A stretch of DNA of 64,000 nt from Flavobacterium sp. N2820 (GTDB taxonomy: Bacteria > Bacteroidota > Bacteroidia > Flavobacteriales > Flavobacteriaceae), in the NCBI RefSeq assembly GCF_025947285.1, contig NZ_CP110008.1:1503001-1567000 (forward strand). Direction: 5' to 3'. This document shows positions 38,422 to 49,541 of the stretch, in pieces; position 1 is the first letter of the stretch; every line of letters begins with the position of its first letter. Under the pieces are notes generated by a model. The model saw only the letters and a program-made list of their open reading frames with translations, was not told the origin of the DNA and searched no databases. Made by a program: the position numbers and the translations under genes.

Positions 38422-41400
38422 TTATTCTACAATAATTTTTTTAGAGTACTTCCCTACTTTAGTTATTACATTTACAATATAAATTCCTTTTGCAAAGTGA
38501 TTTGTTGGTAAACTAACATTAGATAAGTCTAAATCTTCACCTCTCCAAGTTTTGATATGTTGACCTAAAACATTAAAAACGTTAACCTCTTTAATTTCTT
38601 CTTCAACAAGTTGACTTAAAACAATAATTTCATTATTGTAATGGTAGAATAAATTATTATTTAATTCAAAATCATTATTTCCAAGCGTTTCATTTTTGAA
38701 TCGAATGGTAAATCGATTTGAATTTTCACCAGCGGTAACTGGTACAATAACTTCACCCATTTTTAAATCATGATAAATACCCGTTTGATTATCGTGTAAA
38801 TAAATTTCTTGATTTTGATCAAAATTTACCAATTCTTCAATTACAAATTTACCATTTGTACCAGTAGTAGCCTTAATATTCACTGGAAAAATTCCGTTCT
38901 CATTAAAACTTCCTTCAGCTTGAATAACCAAACTTTTATCTGCTAATGGAAAATAAGCATCATTGGTTTGCAAATCAAACAAAATTCCATCAAATCCATT
39001 ATCAATTGCTGCCGTAGCTTCATTATTAGGTGTAAATCCTAACAATAATTGCCTGTGCATATTTGTGTTTAAGGCGGTATATCCTAAACGAATTAACTTG
39101 AACAGATTTATATCATAAGTATCTTCTTGATTACTTTCTTGAAATACGATTGATGAACTAAACGAATTCCTAAACATGCTATTCGAATCAACATTATCTT
39201 CTTTTATAAACAATCTTTGATTATTGTTATATGTTACCGTCCCTCCAGTTGCACTTCCTTTAACAAAGAAAGCTTGTCCAACAGGGATAAATCTACCTGG
39301 AATTCTTGTACTTGAACCAGAACCACTAATTAAAGCTGGCGCAACTGGAGCTACACCTCCTAATATTGTTCTAACAGCATAACCTCCTTGGTAACCTGAT
39401 AAAATATGGGTGTTATTAGTAGCATAATGCTCCCAGAAATACAACGTTCCATCTATATTTGCAAGGTTATCATTTATAAATGTTGTAGCATCTAAAGCAG
39501 ATGGATAAGGATTACCTAATAAATTGATACTTCCTGGTCCTATATTCAATCCTGATGAAGTAATTAAGCCATTATTTGGTTTTCCAACGAAAACATAATT
39601 TTGAGAAGAAATTGCTGGAGGAGCTGCTACCCCACTTCCTTTCATCGTATAACCCTGCCCCGTAGCTAAAACAGAATTTTCATTCAATTGTTGCCAATTT
39701 GCATAATCTGGGGTTAAGTTGGTAAACTTGTACAACCAATATCTAGCAATGTTAAAAGGAGTAGTACTTCCATTGTAACCTCCAACCCAATTTATATTTG
39801 AAGGTGTTGCAGGATTTGTACCATTTTTCATTGCGTTATTAATCGTATATCCAGTATTATTAGCCACTGCACTTACTACCGTACTGACTGGTGAGGACCA
39901 ATAATTATAGTTAAATAAATTTCCTGTTCCTTGTTGATCTCTTTCAATGGTTCCTATACTTGCAACATCTAAATCACTATTTAACGTTTGGATTAGTTGT
40001 GAGCGTACTTCTAAATCGATTTTTCCATCCAATAACAAGTAATGCGAAATTTGCATTTTAGTGTCGTTTTGAACTAATAAATTTCGAGTAGTATTTACAA
40101 ACAAACCTAATACAGTTTTGTTACCCGTTGAAATAACATCATTATTTATTCTCACAATATTCCAATCAATTGGTGTTGTTGCATCAATTATTGAATTAGA
40201 ATTTGGAATATAGTTCATTGCGTTATTTGCCCATGTCGCTGCTGCAGTCCAGTTTCCATTGGTTAGAGATTCATATGGTAATGGAGCCGTTTGTCTATCT
40301 ACAGTAGTTAAATTTTTTAGTGCACCCGTAATATTATTGTCGGATCTATCTTTTACATTAGTGTAAGTGTAAGTTGACATTGGATAATACAACAGCAAAT
40401 TACTCCATGATAAAGTAGCCACTTCATTTGATGTAATATTTTGTGGAATAATCATCCCTTTCGTGTAACCATCGGTATGTTTATCCATCTCTTGGTTCAT
40501 TATAAATCGCAATTGATTCACCGATAAAGAAATATTCCATATTCTAACTTCGTCAATAGTACCATTAAAATATCTTGTTAATGAAGAAGCATTTGATGCC
40601 GCTACTAAGAAATCAAAGGTATTGGTTTGAGGTGCTAATAAAGTTGCTGTATTATTTAATACTCCATCAATATACATACTTGCTGTTGTACCATCATAAG
40701 TTACAGCTACATTATGCCATCTTGAATCCGGAATTACAATAGTAGAAGTGATCGATTGAGTTGCTGCACCATTTGTCCATGTCATTTGAGCATTTCCAGC
40801 GGCATTTATAAAAAACTCGTAACCTGTAGTAGCGTTTTTCTTACTTAAAATACTACCATTAGCAGCATCTCTTTTTATCCAAGCCGAAACTGTAAAAGCG
40901 CCATTTAAGTTAACATTATTTCCCGAATTGATATAATCGGTAGTTCCATTAAAATCGATTGAACGCACAAATGTTCTTTCTGGAGCAAATCCAAAAGTGA
41001 TGTATTTAGTTCCGTTAAAATCATAAGAAGTTTCTAAGTTTGCTCCATTAACAGTCATAACTCTATATTCTGCAGTAGGTGTAAAAACCGGCGTATCAGA
41101 AATAAACATATAAAAATCACCTGGAGGCGATAAAGTGGCTGTTAACATAACAGAAGGAAGTGAAATTCTAACAGTTCCAACATCTCCCCCAGTTTCTACT
41201 ACTCTCCAAATTCTTTGAACAGCTGTAAAATCGACATTAGTTGTTAATGCTGGTGCAATTCCAGAACTAATATTAACCGTCAAAGGAGCAGCTGCAGCTA
41301 AACTTGCATTATTATTTCCCCAAACTAAAAATCTTCTATCACCTGCAAATGTATTTGTGTTTAAATTATTTGTTGCAAAAATAGTATCTAATCCTAATGT

Positions 41401-44103
41401 AATATCATCTGCTTTATTAACTGTTTTTGATTGTTTTTGATTGAGTTGTGCTACATCGTCTCTTCCAATCCCAGCGATATCATAATTATATCCCGCAGAA
41501 GCATTATAAATTGTTGTTCCATTAGAATCTACATAATCTAAGCTAGTTCCGTTTGTACCTAATGTAATTCCGTATTTGATAGCCAAATATGATTCAATTC
41601 TTCTTCGGTTACCATCATTATTTCTAGCATCATAAGTAATAACTTCTAAAATATCTCCGTTATAACTTGCATCAAAAAACTCGCTTCTTCCTAACCAATA
41701 TCTAGAATTTAATATGTTTTTATAAGTTCCTGTTGCAATATTTGTTGTTCCTAATTGTAGTCCATTATTAAACAAGTGCATTAAACTGGATGCCGAATTA
41801 TCTCTTTTTCTTGGATTAAAAATTTGTGGCCCTACATATGATTTTGTAATACTTATCTCAGCTTCTCCATATTCGGTATTGGCTGCTTGGTTATAAGCGA
41901 CGATTTCGTTAGAGTAGCGAGAAGATGAATTTCCCATGTAAAACCCAGTAACATCTTGACTTCCTTGATTGGTATTTACATCATCACCGCAAAAAATATC
42001 TTGTGCACTAGTAATTCTATTAACAGGGTTTGTTGGTTTAACAACTATAAATATATCGTGATTATTAAAACCTTGTCCAGCATACATTGCACTACCTCCA
42101 GTAAAATGAACTACTGGATTAAAATTAACATTATTTGTTGCATTATTATAAAAAATTGGATTTCTTGACAGCTTTGCTGTAGCGCTTCTAGTATTGCCAA
42201 ACACATTATCTTGCCACGTACTCACAGCTCCACCATCTGCATATGTTCCTAAGTTACCGTCTGCTTTTAACCAAAGTCTTAAGTTGTTTGTTACACCTCC
42301 TGGAGCATTTGAAATTGCAGGCATTGCGACAACTGTTGCTCTTACTGTAAATCTATACACTGTTTTTCCTGCAGTTACATTACTATCATTATTAACCGTG
42401 ACAGTAGCAGTAAACGTTCCAGTAGCAGTTGGAGTAAATGTAACCACAAAGGATGCAACTCCTCCAGAATTAATATTTGTATTTAAATTTGTTGTTGTAA
42501 ATCCTGTTCCTCCTGTAATTGTTACAGAACTAACATCAAGCGTGTTAGTTCCAAGTGAATACACCTGAAATGGAATTGAAATTGGTAATCCAACATACGT
42601 TGTTCCAAAATCAGTTAAATCAATTGTTGAAGGAGTTATATCTTCATCCGGAATAGAAGTATCATTTCCTTGAACGTCAATTTCTCTTCCGGTTACAATA
42701 CAATTTCCTTGAATTACAAAGTCATAAATACTTTCATCCGAATCATTATTTAAAATAGTTACGATAGCTAAGTAACTTCCAACAACGGTTGGATTAAAAG
42801 TTATAGTAAACGTAACTGATCCACCTGCTGGGATGGGTGAAGTTGGAAAACCAGTAACAGTAAATGCGCCACTACCTGTCAATTCCACATAAGGAACACC
42901 CGTTAATGTTAAAGGTGTTGTCCCTGTATTTTGAATCGTAAAAGTTCTTATTGATGAACCTCCTGGAGCGACTGTTGGAAATAAAGTACCATTTCCAGCA
43001 GCTCCAGATGAAGCACCATCAACGATATTATTCCCTAATCCTGTTAAATTAATTTCTGGTTCGCCACCAGTTCCTCTAATTGAAAAATTAAAGGGGTTTT
43101 CATTAGAATCATTGTTAACAAATGAAATGGTTGCATTTCTAACACCTACTGCTCCAGGTGAAAAACTAACCGTAAATGTTGTTGTAGCTCCAATGGCAAG
43201 TGTTGCCGCTGGAGGGGTTAACAATGTAAAATCGCCTGAATTAGCACCCCCAAAAGTAAAAGTTCCGATGGTTAAAGGCAATAAACCAGTATTTGAAATT
43301 TGAAAGGTTCTTGTTATGGGAGTTCCAACAGTTGTTGCTCCAAAATCAGTAAAATCAGCTAGAGTTGTAACTGCTGTTCCATCCACAATATTATTTCCAT
43401 TTCCAGAAACTGCAATTTCTGGCGCAGCAAAACCAGATAATCTAAAATTATCAAAAGCCACACCGACATCACGACCATTTCCATTAGATGCAAAAACAAT
43501 TCTAAATTGAACAGAATCATTCCCATTAAAATTAATATCTTCTGAAGAAATATTAATACTTCTAGTTTGCCATACTGAATTAGGTGTACCTCCAAACCAT
43601 CCATTTGAACCTAAAGAACCAACATTACCATCATACCAACCAGCACCATTTCCTAAATTTTGCCAAGCTCCTCCATTTAAACGATACTGTACTTTCATAC
43701 CATCATTGTTTTGAGTATCTGTTCTCGTATCTATTGACAAAGTAATATTTTCATATCCTGAAAAATCAATAACCGGTGAAGTGGATTGAATTTCTGTATC
43801 ATTTTGATACTGTCCAGTATGTCTTCTAGAATAGTAACTATTAGTTGTGTTTCCAATGTTAATTGGATCAACGACTAAAATAAATGGTCGATTGTGACCT
43901 AAACTAGTTGTATTATCAACACCTCTAATCCAGTTACTTGCACTACCTCCAGAAGTTGAAGAAGTCCACGCGTTTACACCTGTACCATTTTCAAAATCTG
44001 CATTAAAAAAAGTGGTTTGTGCATTTGCAAAATTTAAAAACAAGACCAACATTAAAGTTAGCATTATTTTTACTTTCGGGGATTTTAGTAGAATTGCTAC
44101 CAT
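38422..44103 (-). CDS. Very large T9SS cargo protein: choice-of-anchor D modules, LamG, type A sorting domain
   Basis: 1,893 residues. Signal peptide ends about residue 28 (FLNFANA before QTTFF). An N-terminal adhesion-like beta domain covers about 30-228. Three immunoglobulin-like HYDIN/choice-of-anchor D modules follow (about 229-590; each with FGTT-x-V-G then a FTVTF or FTITF strand). About 600-1040 is the region LWLKADGNLGTY onward ending in KYGITLG and GIGRDDVAQLNQKQSKTV, found in several of these proteins. A LamG/concanavalin-like domain covers about 1045-1205 (FTVSAWIKRD, DEVRIWN). A conserved module follows (about 1240-1690, LERDQQGTGNLFNYNYWSSPV), then a type A sorting domain (about 1835-1893, NVFNVLGQ, GIYIVNV, KKIIVE). 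A surface or released adhesin. It follows the metalloprotease gene by 13 bp. Confidence 0.88.
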   Translation of the reverse strand: MVAILLKSPKVKIMLTLMLVLFLNFANAQTTFFNADFENGTGVNAWTSSTSGGSASNWIRGVDNTTSLGHNRPFILVVDPINIGNTTNSYYSRRHTGQYQNDTEIQSTSPVIDFSGYENITLSIDTRTDTQNNDGMKVQYRLNGGAWQNLGNGAGWYDGNVGSLGSNGWFGGTPNSVWQTRSINISSEDINFNGNDSVQFRIVFASNGNGRDVGVAFDNFRLSGFAAPEIAVSGNGNNIVDGTAVTTLADFTDFGATTVGTPITRTFQISNTGLLPLTIGTFTFGGANSGDFTLLTPPAATLAIGATTTFTVSFSPGAVGVRNATISFVNNDSNENPFNFSIRGTGGEPEINLTGLGNNIVDGASSGAAGNGTLFPTVAPGGSSIRTFTIQNTGTTPLTLTGVPYVELTGSGAFTVTGFPTSPIPAGGSVTFTITFNPTVVGSYLAIVTILNNDSDESIYDFVIQGNCIVTGREIDVQGNDTSIPDEDITPSTIDLTDFGTTYVGLPISIPFQVYSLGTNTLDVSSVTITGGTGFTTTNLNTNINSGGVASFVVTFTPTATGTFTATVTVNNDSNVTAGKTVYRFTVRATVVAMPAISNAPGGVTNNLRLWLKADGNLGTYADGGAVSTWQDNVFGNTRSATAKLSRNPIFYNNATNNVNFNPVVHFTGGSAMYAGQGFNNHDIFIVVKPTNPVNRITSAQDIFCGDDVNTNQGSQDVTGFYMGNSSSRYSNEIVAYNQAANTEYGEAEISITKSYVGPQIFNPRKRDNSASSLMHLFNNGLQLGTTNIATGTYKNILNSRYWLGRSEFFDASYNGDILEVITYDARNNDGNRRRIESYLAIKYGITLGTNGTSLDYVDSNGTTIYNASAGYNYDIAGIGRDDVAQLNQKQSKTVNKADDITLGLDTIFATNNLNTNTFAGDRRFLVWGNNNASLAAAAPLTVNISSGIAPALTTNVDFTAVQRIWRVVETGGDVGTVRISLPSVMLTATLSPPGDFYMFISDTPVFTPTAEYRVMTVNGANLETSYDFNGTKYITFGFAPERTFVRSIDFNGTTDYINSGNNVNLNGAFTVSAWIKRDAANGSILSKKNATTGYEFFINAAGNAQMTWTNGAATQSITSTIVIPDSRWHNVAVTYDGTTASMYIDGVLNNTATLLAPQTNTFDFLVAASNASSLTRYFNGTIDEVRIWNISLSVNQLRFIMNQEMDKHTDGYTKGMIIPQNITSNEVATLSWSNLLLYYPMSTYTYTNVKDRSDNNITGALKNLTTVDRQTAPLPYESLTNGNWTAAATWANNAMNYIPNSNSIIDATTPIDWNIVRINNDVISTGNKTVLGLFVNTTRNLLVQNDTKMQISHYLLLDGKIDLEVRSQLIQTLNSDLDVASIGTIERDQQGTGNLFNYNYWSSPVSTVVSAVANNTGYTINNAMKNGTNPATPSNINWVGGYNGSTTPFNIARYWLYKFTNLTPDYANWQQLNENSVLATGQGYTMKGSGVAAPPAISSQNYVFVGKPNNGLITSSGLNIGPGSINLLGNPYPSALDATTFINDNLANIDGTLYFWEHYATNNTHILSGYQGGYAVRTILGGVAPVAPALISGSGSSTRIPGRFIPVGQAFFVKGSATGGTVTYNNNQRLFIKEDNVDSNSMFRNSFSSSIVFQESNQEDTYDINLFKLIRLGYTALNTNMHRQLLLGFTPNNEATAAIDNGFDGILFDLQTNDAYFPLADKSLVIQAEGSFNENGIFPVNIKATTGTNGKFVIEELVNFDQNQEIYLHDNQTGIYHDLKMGEVIVPVTAGENSNRFTIRFKNETLGNNDFELNNNLFYHYNNEIIVLSQLVEEEIKEVNVFNVLGQHIKTWRGEDLDLSNVSLPTNHFAKGIYIVNVITKVGKYSKKIIVE

Positions 44104-44116
44104 AGATAGAAAAGAT

Positions 44117-47100
44117 TTAATTCGTAATTATTTTTGTTGCAATCATCCCTTGATTTAGGGTGATTACCTTAACAACTAACATTTGATTTTTAAAACCTTG
44201 TACTGAAAAACTATATTCTGTTTGGTATACTTTTGATTTATGAAACACACGTCTTCCTAATAAATCATACACTTCAATTTGTTGAATTTCATCATTTACC
44301 GAGTTAAGATGAACCAAATCACCCGATTGATAAACTATCAAATCTGAAGTTTCAACTAAATCATTTGACAACAACTCATTTTTAAAAACAAGTTCAAATC
44401 TATCCTCGACAGTTCCAATTGTAGCACTGAAAGTGTATGCCGAATTTTTTAAATCATGCAACACATTTAGCATTTTATCCTTTAAATAAATGTTTTGACT
44501 TCCAAGAAATAAACCATCTAAAGTATCTATCTCAATTTGGTACGCGCTTGGCTCAACAATTGAAATACCTAACGGAATAACATCTTCATCTGTGAAAGGA
44601 AGTGTTCGACCTTGTACCGCATATTTATTAACATCCATAATTGAGTACAGATTACTCCCTTGGTTCCCAAAAGCAAGACCATCAATTCCAAAATCATACT
44701 CATTTGTTGCGTCATTCATATAACCAACTAAAACCTGACTGAATTGTCCAGAATTATTTTTAAGATTTAACCAAATTCTGTGCTTTTCTTCTGAATTAAG
44801 AGCAACTACAGAAGAATTGAATGCTTTGAAAAACTGATTTCCATTATTTGCCAATCGCATTTCATTTGAGAAAGAAATATAACTAGGCACAACTGCATTT
44901 ACAATAAAACCCTGCCCCACTTGAATAATTCCGTTTGGCGTTGCACCTCCTGCAGCAGATGCTGTTCCGCCTAATAATGTATAGGTTGCATAATTATTTA
45001 ATGGATAGACACCATTTACAGCTTGTTGCGTATGGGTCCAAAAATATAAAGTTCCATCAATGGTTTGATTTTCTGTCCCTCTATTAAAAGTGTTTTTTAA
45101 AATAAAATCATTGGCACTTATGGTCGAAGGATAAGGATTTCCTATTGCATTATATCCAGAAATTCCTTTTTTAACCACTGGTTTAAAATAAGAATTATTA
45201 AATGTTCCTGTAAAAACTCCTGAATAGTTAGAATAAACCGTACTTGACCAATTGTTTGGCGCTCTTACAAGATAACCCTTAGCTGGAATAAAATCATTTG
45301 AATTAGGGTCTATCGCATCATAAGCTCCATTGGTTGCTGTAAATGGGTTGTAAACATAAAATCTATTTGTAAGCGTTTGTGGTGAAAATGCTAATACATT
45401 TTGATTTGCAACTGGCGAAGACCAAAGCGTATAATCTAGACGAACAATTGGAGTACTATTTCTGTTTACAGTGGCAATTCCTGAATTATTTAAATGCTCA
45501 ACCTGAATCAAATTAGCGTTATTTTGAACAATAATATTTGCAGAAGAAGCAATTGAAACTCCTCTATTCACTGTAACATTTGTTCCGGAAACAATTGTTA
45601 GTACAGCTGTTCCATTTACTTGAATAGAACAAGCTTCTAAATTTGCAACCGTAGTAAAGTTGCCATTAAAAACAACATTTTTATTTTTATCAGGTGTGCC
45701 ATTACTCCAAGTTGAACCGTTCCAAGTTGTAGAAGTTGCGCAAGTTTGTGGTGTAACATTAATCGTAAAAGTTTGTCCACCTAGCAATGCTAAATTATTT
45801 CCTTTTATAGTTGCAACAAAATGGTCTGCGACAGAATTTAATGCATTGTGTTTGTAGGAAAGTTGCGCAGTGTTAATATCAGCTTGAGTAAACGAATCTC
45901 CAGCAAATAAACGTTGACCATTTAGTAATAAATAACCGTTTGTTGGCAATTTAGTTACTGTATATAATAGCTGTGCCGTTGTTGCACCCGATTGAGTGGC
46001 GTTTAAAAATGCCGAAGTTATATTTTGAGTTGCTCCCTGATTAACCGTTAAGGCATTATTAACCAAAGTCACATTATTTACTATTTGTAATTTCCCACAA
46101 ATTGTAATACTAAATTCATTAAATGTTCCACCTGAAGAATTTGAAACTCGGTCTGTTGCTAATAATACCCAAGTTCCTTGAGCGTTTGACCCTATGAATC
46201 TTGAAAAAGCTTGACCTGGTTGTTGAATTCCTTCTAATCCAGCAACCACATTTGGAACAACATTTCCACAGGTTAAAGGAATACCGTCATCATCAAAAGT
46301 GACATTAAAGTTGGATCCAGAACAATCTCTGTTATAAATTTCAGAAAAAACGCCATCTGGAGCTCTAAATTGCATTTTTATATCCGAAAGTAATGGATGC
46401 GTAGCTCTCATGTAGAAACTCACTTTACTCACAATTAAATTATCTGCAACATCAATTCTTGCACTTACAGCATTATTTGAATTGGTATTCCAAATATCGT
46501 CACCTCCTTCAAAATATTCATCTGTATAAGTATTACAGAAATCTCTAGAAATTTGAAAAGAATAAATTTCGGAATAAGAGCCATAGATACAAGAATTTTT
46601 TGGTCGAACTCGCCAAAAGTAAATTTTACCTTCTACCAATGAACTGGTTTGATATTCTAACTTTGAAGTTGTAATTGTTTCGGCAATTGTTGAAAAAAGT
46701 GGTGATTCTGAAATTTCTAAAATATACTCTTCAGCACTTGTTAAAGCATTCCACTGCAATAAAACAGAAGTTTCTAAATTGGTTGCACCATTTGCCGGAG
46801 CATTCAAAGTCAATTGATCAATAAAATCTTCATATACATTTAATGAAACTGGCAATGTTTCTGTAGCAGTTGTAGCAGTTCCTTTTAAAACAACAGGATA
46901 ACTTCCGGCAGAAACTAATGCAGCACCCGTAAGCGTTACTGTAACTTGCCCGCTAACCGAAAGAGAAGTTGGTGAAAAAGTTGCTGTGATTCCAACTGGT
47001 AAATTATCCATCGAAAAAGTAACAAGTTCAGAGAAATTTGGTGCTTTTGCATAATCAAAAATAAAAGAAGCTGTATTTGGTTTACAAACTGGAATATTTG

Positions 47101-49078
47101 TATCTGTTGCAACAAATTCGAACGTACCTGCTTTAATTTCAAAATCTTGATTAGAAATATCAAAAAAGATGTTGGTTGCAGCTTCTATTTTTATTCTTGC
47201 TCTTTTTGTTATATTATTTGGAACTGTAATTGCCTGACTTCCATCATTTGGTGTGCTTGAAACTAATGTTATTGGATAAGTGTAACCTCCATCAAGTGAT
47301 AATTTGATATTTACATTAGCAGATAATGTGTTTGTTGAATTCACCGCCCAAGTAACTGTTTTGGTTTCACCTGCATACCAAACTTCTGTTCCTAAATTAG
47401 GAGAATTTACAACAAATGGCCCAGTTGTATTAACAGTTATTAGAACATTATCACTATTGGTTTGTCCCACTTGCACATTATTATCTCTAACCGTTAATCT
47501 AAAATTTAAAGTTCTTCCTACAGATGGTAAAACTTCCCAAGTTGGGGTTTGATTGGCAATAATGGCATCCATATTTGGAAAAACTCTTGCAGGATCTGTA
47601 GTTGGAAAAAATGAACGAAAAACAGGCCCAGCAGTATTTGTGGAAAGTGGTGGTTGTGTGCCTCCGTCATTTGTATCATATTGTTCCCAACAATATGTCA
47701 AAATATCTCCAGCTGTTGGGTCAGATGATAAGTTACCATTCAATATAAAAGGTGTACTTCTTGGAATGGTATAATTCGAACCTGCATTTGCTGTAGGTTC
47801 AACATTTGAGTATGTGGTTTCTGTTTCACAGGTATGCGAAGTTACAGCCGTGGTCATTTGCTCAATACTTCTTGCGTGAAAATAACCATCACTATTGGCT
47901 TGAATATTTGGCGCACAAATTCCGGCATAACCTAAAATTGTTGAAGCACTTCCTGGTTCATAATCATCGGTTACTTTAGAGCCAAAACAAGGATTATAAT
48001 AGGTATGACCGGCACTAAACTGATGACCAATTTCGTGAGCTACATAATCAATATCAAAAGGATCAAATTCAGGCGTTACAATTCCAGTTACACCAGCACC
48101 TTTACTTGTTCCACATGGACCTGTACTAGCAACTCCACCACCACCAGTACTAAATACGTGGCCAATATCATAAGCTCCTGCTGTAATTAATCCAGAAATA
48201 TTGGCTGTATTTGCTCCTAACATTTGTGAACCACTATAATTATCGTACGGATCTGGGTCTGGTGTGCTATCTATATTGAATCCGTTAATATAAATAAGTC
48301 TATTGTTAGCTGGAACAATTTGAAACCTTAATCCCATATCTCTTTCAAAAACACTATTAACTCTTGTCATTGTAGTGTTCATAGCGGCTAAAACTCCTGC
48401 AACAGTATTACCATGATAAGCAGCATATTCTGAAGTACATGCAATCGCAATATCATAAGTTCTAAATCTTCCGTCTGTAATATTTCTTTGAAGTTGTTGT
48501 GTTCCAAATTGAACTATTTCATCGGCATTTTCTTCATCAACATAGGCACAACTGAAATCATCATCAGTTGCTTTATTGAAGTTTTTTCTATTGTAAACCA
48601 ATACAAAATCTGACTCACCTCTTTTATACGGATCTAAGTAAATTATCTTTTCGCCATTTATAACACCATAAAAATTATCTGCCGATAAGCTGATGTATAT
48701 TTTATGCAAAGGATTTTGTTTACTTACTCCTACATACGATTGTATTTCTGGATACAGCGCACTCAAATCTCTGTGCATGTAGTAAACTCTTTTCAGGTAA
48801 AAATCTTCAACATGACCATCTTCAAACGGAAAAGGAATTGACACTAACGAATTATTTTCGCCATCAATAATTTCATCTGGGACTTGCGCTAAACGATTTT
48901 TTAAATCTGAAAAACTAAAATTATATAAGTAATAAGAAGAAGGAAGCTGCTCTTTTGTTCCATTTCCAATTTTAGTCAGCACTTCATTAACCTCAACTTG
49001 TTTCCAAATTGACTGCGCTAATGAAAAATTTAAACACAGCAAAGCAATTGCTATGAATTGTAGGGGGTTTTTTTTCAT
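44117..49078 (-). CDS. Secreted metzincin metalloprotease with P-domain and T9SS type A sorting domain
   Basis: 1,653 residues. Signal peptide 1-21 and a propeptide to about 200. The reprolysin-like catalytic domain has HEIGHQFSAGH: zinc ligands His348, His352 and His358, catalytic Glu349. The Gly usual three residues after the second His is Ser355, with Gly at 357. A substrate- or surface-binding Fn3/Ig region follows. A proprotein convertase P-domain covers about 845-995 (ISDIKMQF-like LSDIKMQFRAPDG, GTWVLLATDRVSNSSGGTFNEF), then a cadherin-like stretch and a module resembling the Flavobacteria WSSPV/YNAIGNPYPS region. The C-terminus is a sorting domain (IEVYDLLGRRVF, VVKVITLNQGMIATKIITN). 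Probably an extracellular protease. First gene of a two-gene leftward unit. Confidence 0.9.
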   Translation of the reverse strand: MKKNPLQFIAIALLCLNFSLAQSIWKQVEVNEVLTKIGNGTKEQLPSSYYLYNFSFSDLKNRLAQVPDEIIDGENNSLVSIPFPFEDGHVEDFYLKRVYYMHRDLSALYPEIQSYVGVSKQNPLHKIYISLSADNFYGVINGEKIIYLDPYKRGESDFVLVYNRKNFNKATDDDFSCAYVDEENADEIVQFGTQQLQRNITDGRFRTYDIAIACTSEYAAYHGNTVAGVLAAMNTTMTRVNSVFERDMGLRFQIVPANNRLIYINGFNIDSTPDPDPYDNYSGSQMLGANTANISGLITAGAYDIGHVFSTGGGGVASTGPCGTSKGAGVTGIVTPEFDPFDIDYVAHEIGHQFSAGHTYYNPCFGSKVTDDYEPGSASTILGYAGICAPNIQANSDGYFHARSIEQMTTAVTSHTCETETTYSNVEPTANAGSNYTIPRSTPFILNGNLSSDPTAGDILTYCWEQYDTNDGGTQPPLSTNTAGPVFRSFFPTTDPARVFPNMDAIIANQTPTWEVLPSVGRTLNFRLTVRDNNVQVGQTNSDNVLITVNTTGPFVVNSPNLGTEVWYAGETKTVTWAVNSTNTLSANVNIKLSLDGGYTYPITLVSSTPNDGSQAITVPNNITKRARIKIEAATNIFFDISNQDFEIKAGTFEFVATDTNIPVCKPNTASFIFDYAKAPNFSELVTFSMDNLPVGITATFSPTSLSVSGQVTVTLTGAALVSAGSYPVVLKGTATTATETLPVSLNVYEDFIDQLTLNAPANGATNLETSVLLQWNALTSAEEYILEISESPLFSTIAETITTSKLEYQTSSLVEGKIYFWRVRPKNSCIYGSYSEIYSFQISRDFCNTYTDEYFEGGDDIWNTNSNNAVSARIDVADNLIVSKVSFYMRATHPLLSDIKMQFRAPDGVFSEIYNRDCSGSNFNVTFDDDGIPLTCGNVVPNVVAGLEGIQQPGQAFSRFIGSNAQGTWVLLATDRVSNSSGGTFNEFSITICGKLQIVNNVTLVNNALTVNQGATQNITSAFLNATQSGATTAQLLYTVTKLPTNGYLLLNGQRLFAGDSFTQADINTAQLSYKHNALNSVADHFVATIKGNNLALLGGQTFTINVTPQTCATSTTWNGSTWSNGTPDKNKNVVFNGNFTTVANLEACSIQVNGTAVLTIVSGTNVTVNRGVSIASSANIIVQNNANLIQVEHLNNSGIATVNRNSTPIVRLDYTLWSSPVANQNVLAFSPQTLTNRFYVYNPFTATNGAYDAIDPNSNDFIPAKGYLVRAPNNWSSTVYSNYSGVFTGTFNNSYFKPVVKKGISGYNAIGNPYPSTISANDFILKNTFNRGTENQTIDGTLYFWTHTQQAVNGVYPLNNYATYTLLGGTASAAGGATPNGIIQVGQGFIVNAVVPSYISFSNEMRLANNGNQFFKAFNSSVVALNSEEKHRIWLNLKNNSGQFSQVLVGYMNDATNEYDFGIDGLAFGNQGSNLYSIMDVNKYAVQGRTLPFTDEDVIPLGISIVEPSAYQIEIDTLDGLFLGSQNIYLKDKMLNVLHDLKNSAYTFSATIGTVEDRFELVFKNELLSNDLVETSDLIVYQSGDLVHLNSVNDEIQQIEVYDLLGRRVFHKSKVYQTEYSFSVQGFKNQMLVVKVITLNQGMIATKIITN

Positions 49079-49541
49079 AGTTCAAATAGGGGGTGATTTT
49101 TCTGTGACTGATCACAAAAATATCTTACTAAATTTATGCTAAATTAATGTATTTACCTACAAGTATTTCAGTCTTGATGAAACAATTTATAAATTTAACA
49201 AAAAAATAATATTCTGTGATTTTTTGTTGATTTCGACTTAATTATCAGCTAACATACATCCTTCCAACAAATACCATACTTTATGTAACTATTTACAAAT
49301 AAGACATTTAATGCTTTTTTTAGATAAAAACACTGCATTAACATTTACATTTCTTTTAAATTCACAACACTTATTACCAATTAGTTAACATTTATTAATT
49401 AACAATAGCTATTCATTTATTGTTTATTCATCTTTGTGTTGCAGTGAATTTCTTTAACAGTTTCAATTCCAAATTACACCTCCAAAAATTTCTTATTTCA
49501 CTGAGCTTTAAGTATCAATAACCCTCTAAATTGAAAAGAAG
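49079..49541. other. Intergenic region between two divergent T9SS cargo genes
   Basis: 463 bp, strongly AT-rich, carrying the promoters of both the leftward protease operon and the rightward LamG gene. No TAnnTTTG box with correct -33 spacing could be fixed by eye, and no small gene or RNA is seen. Confidence 0.5.
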
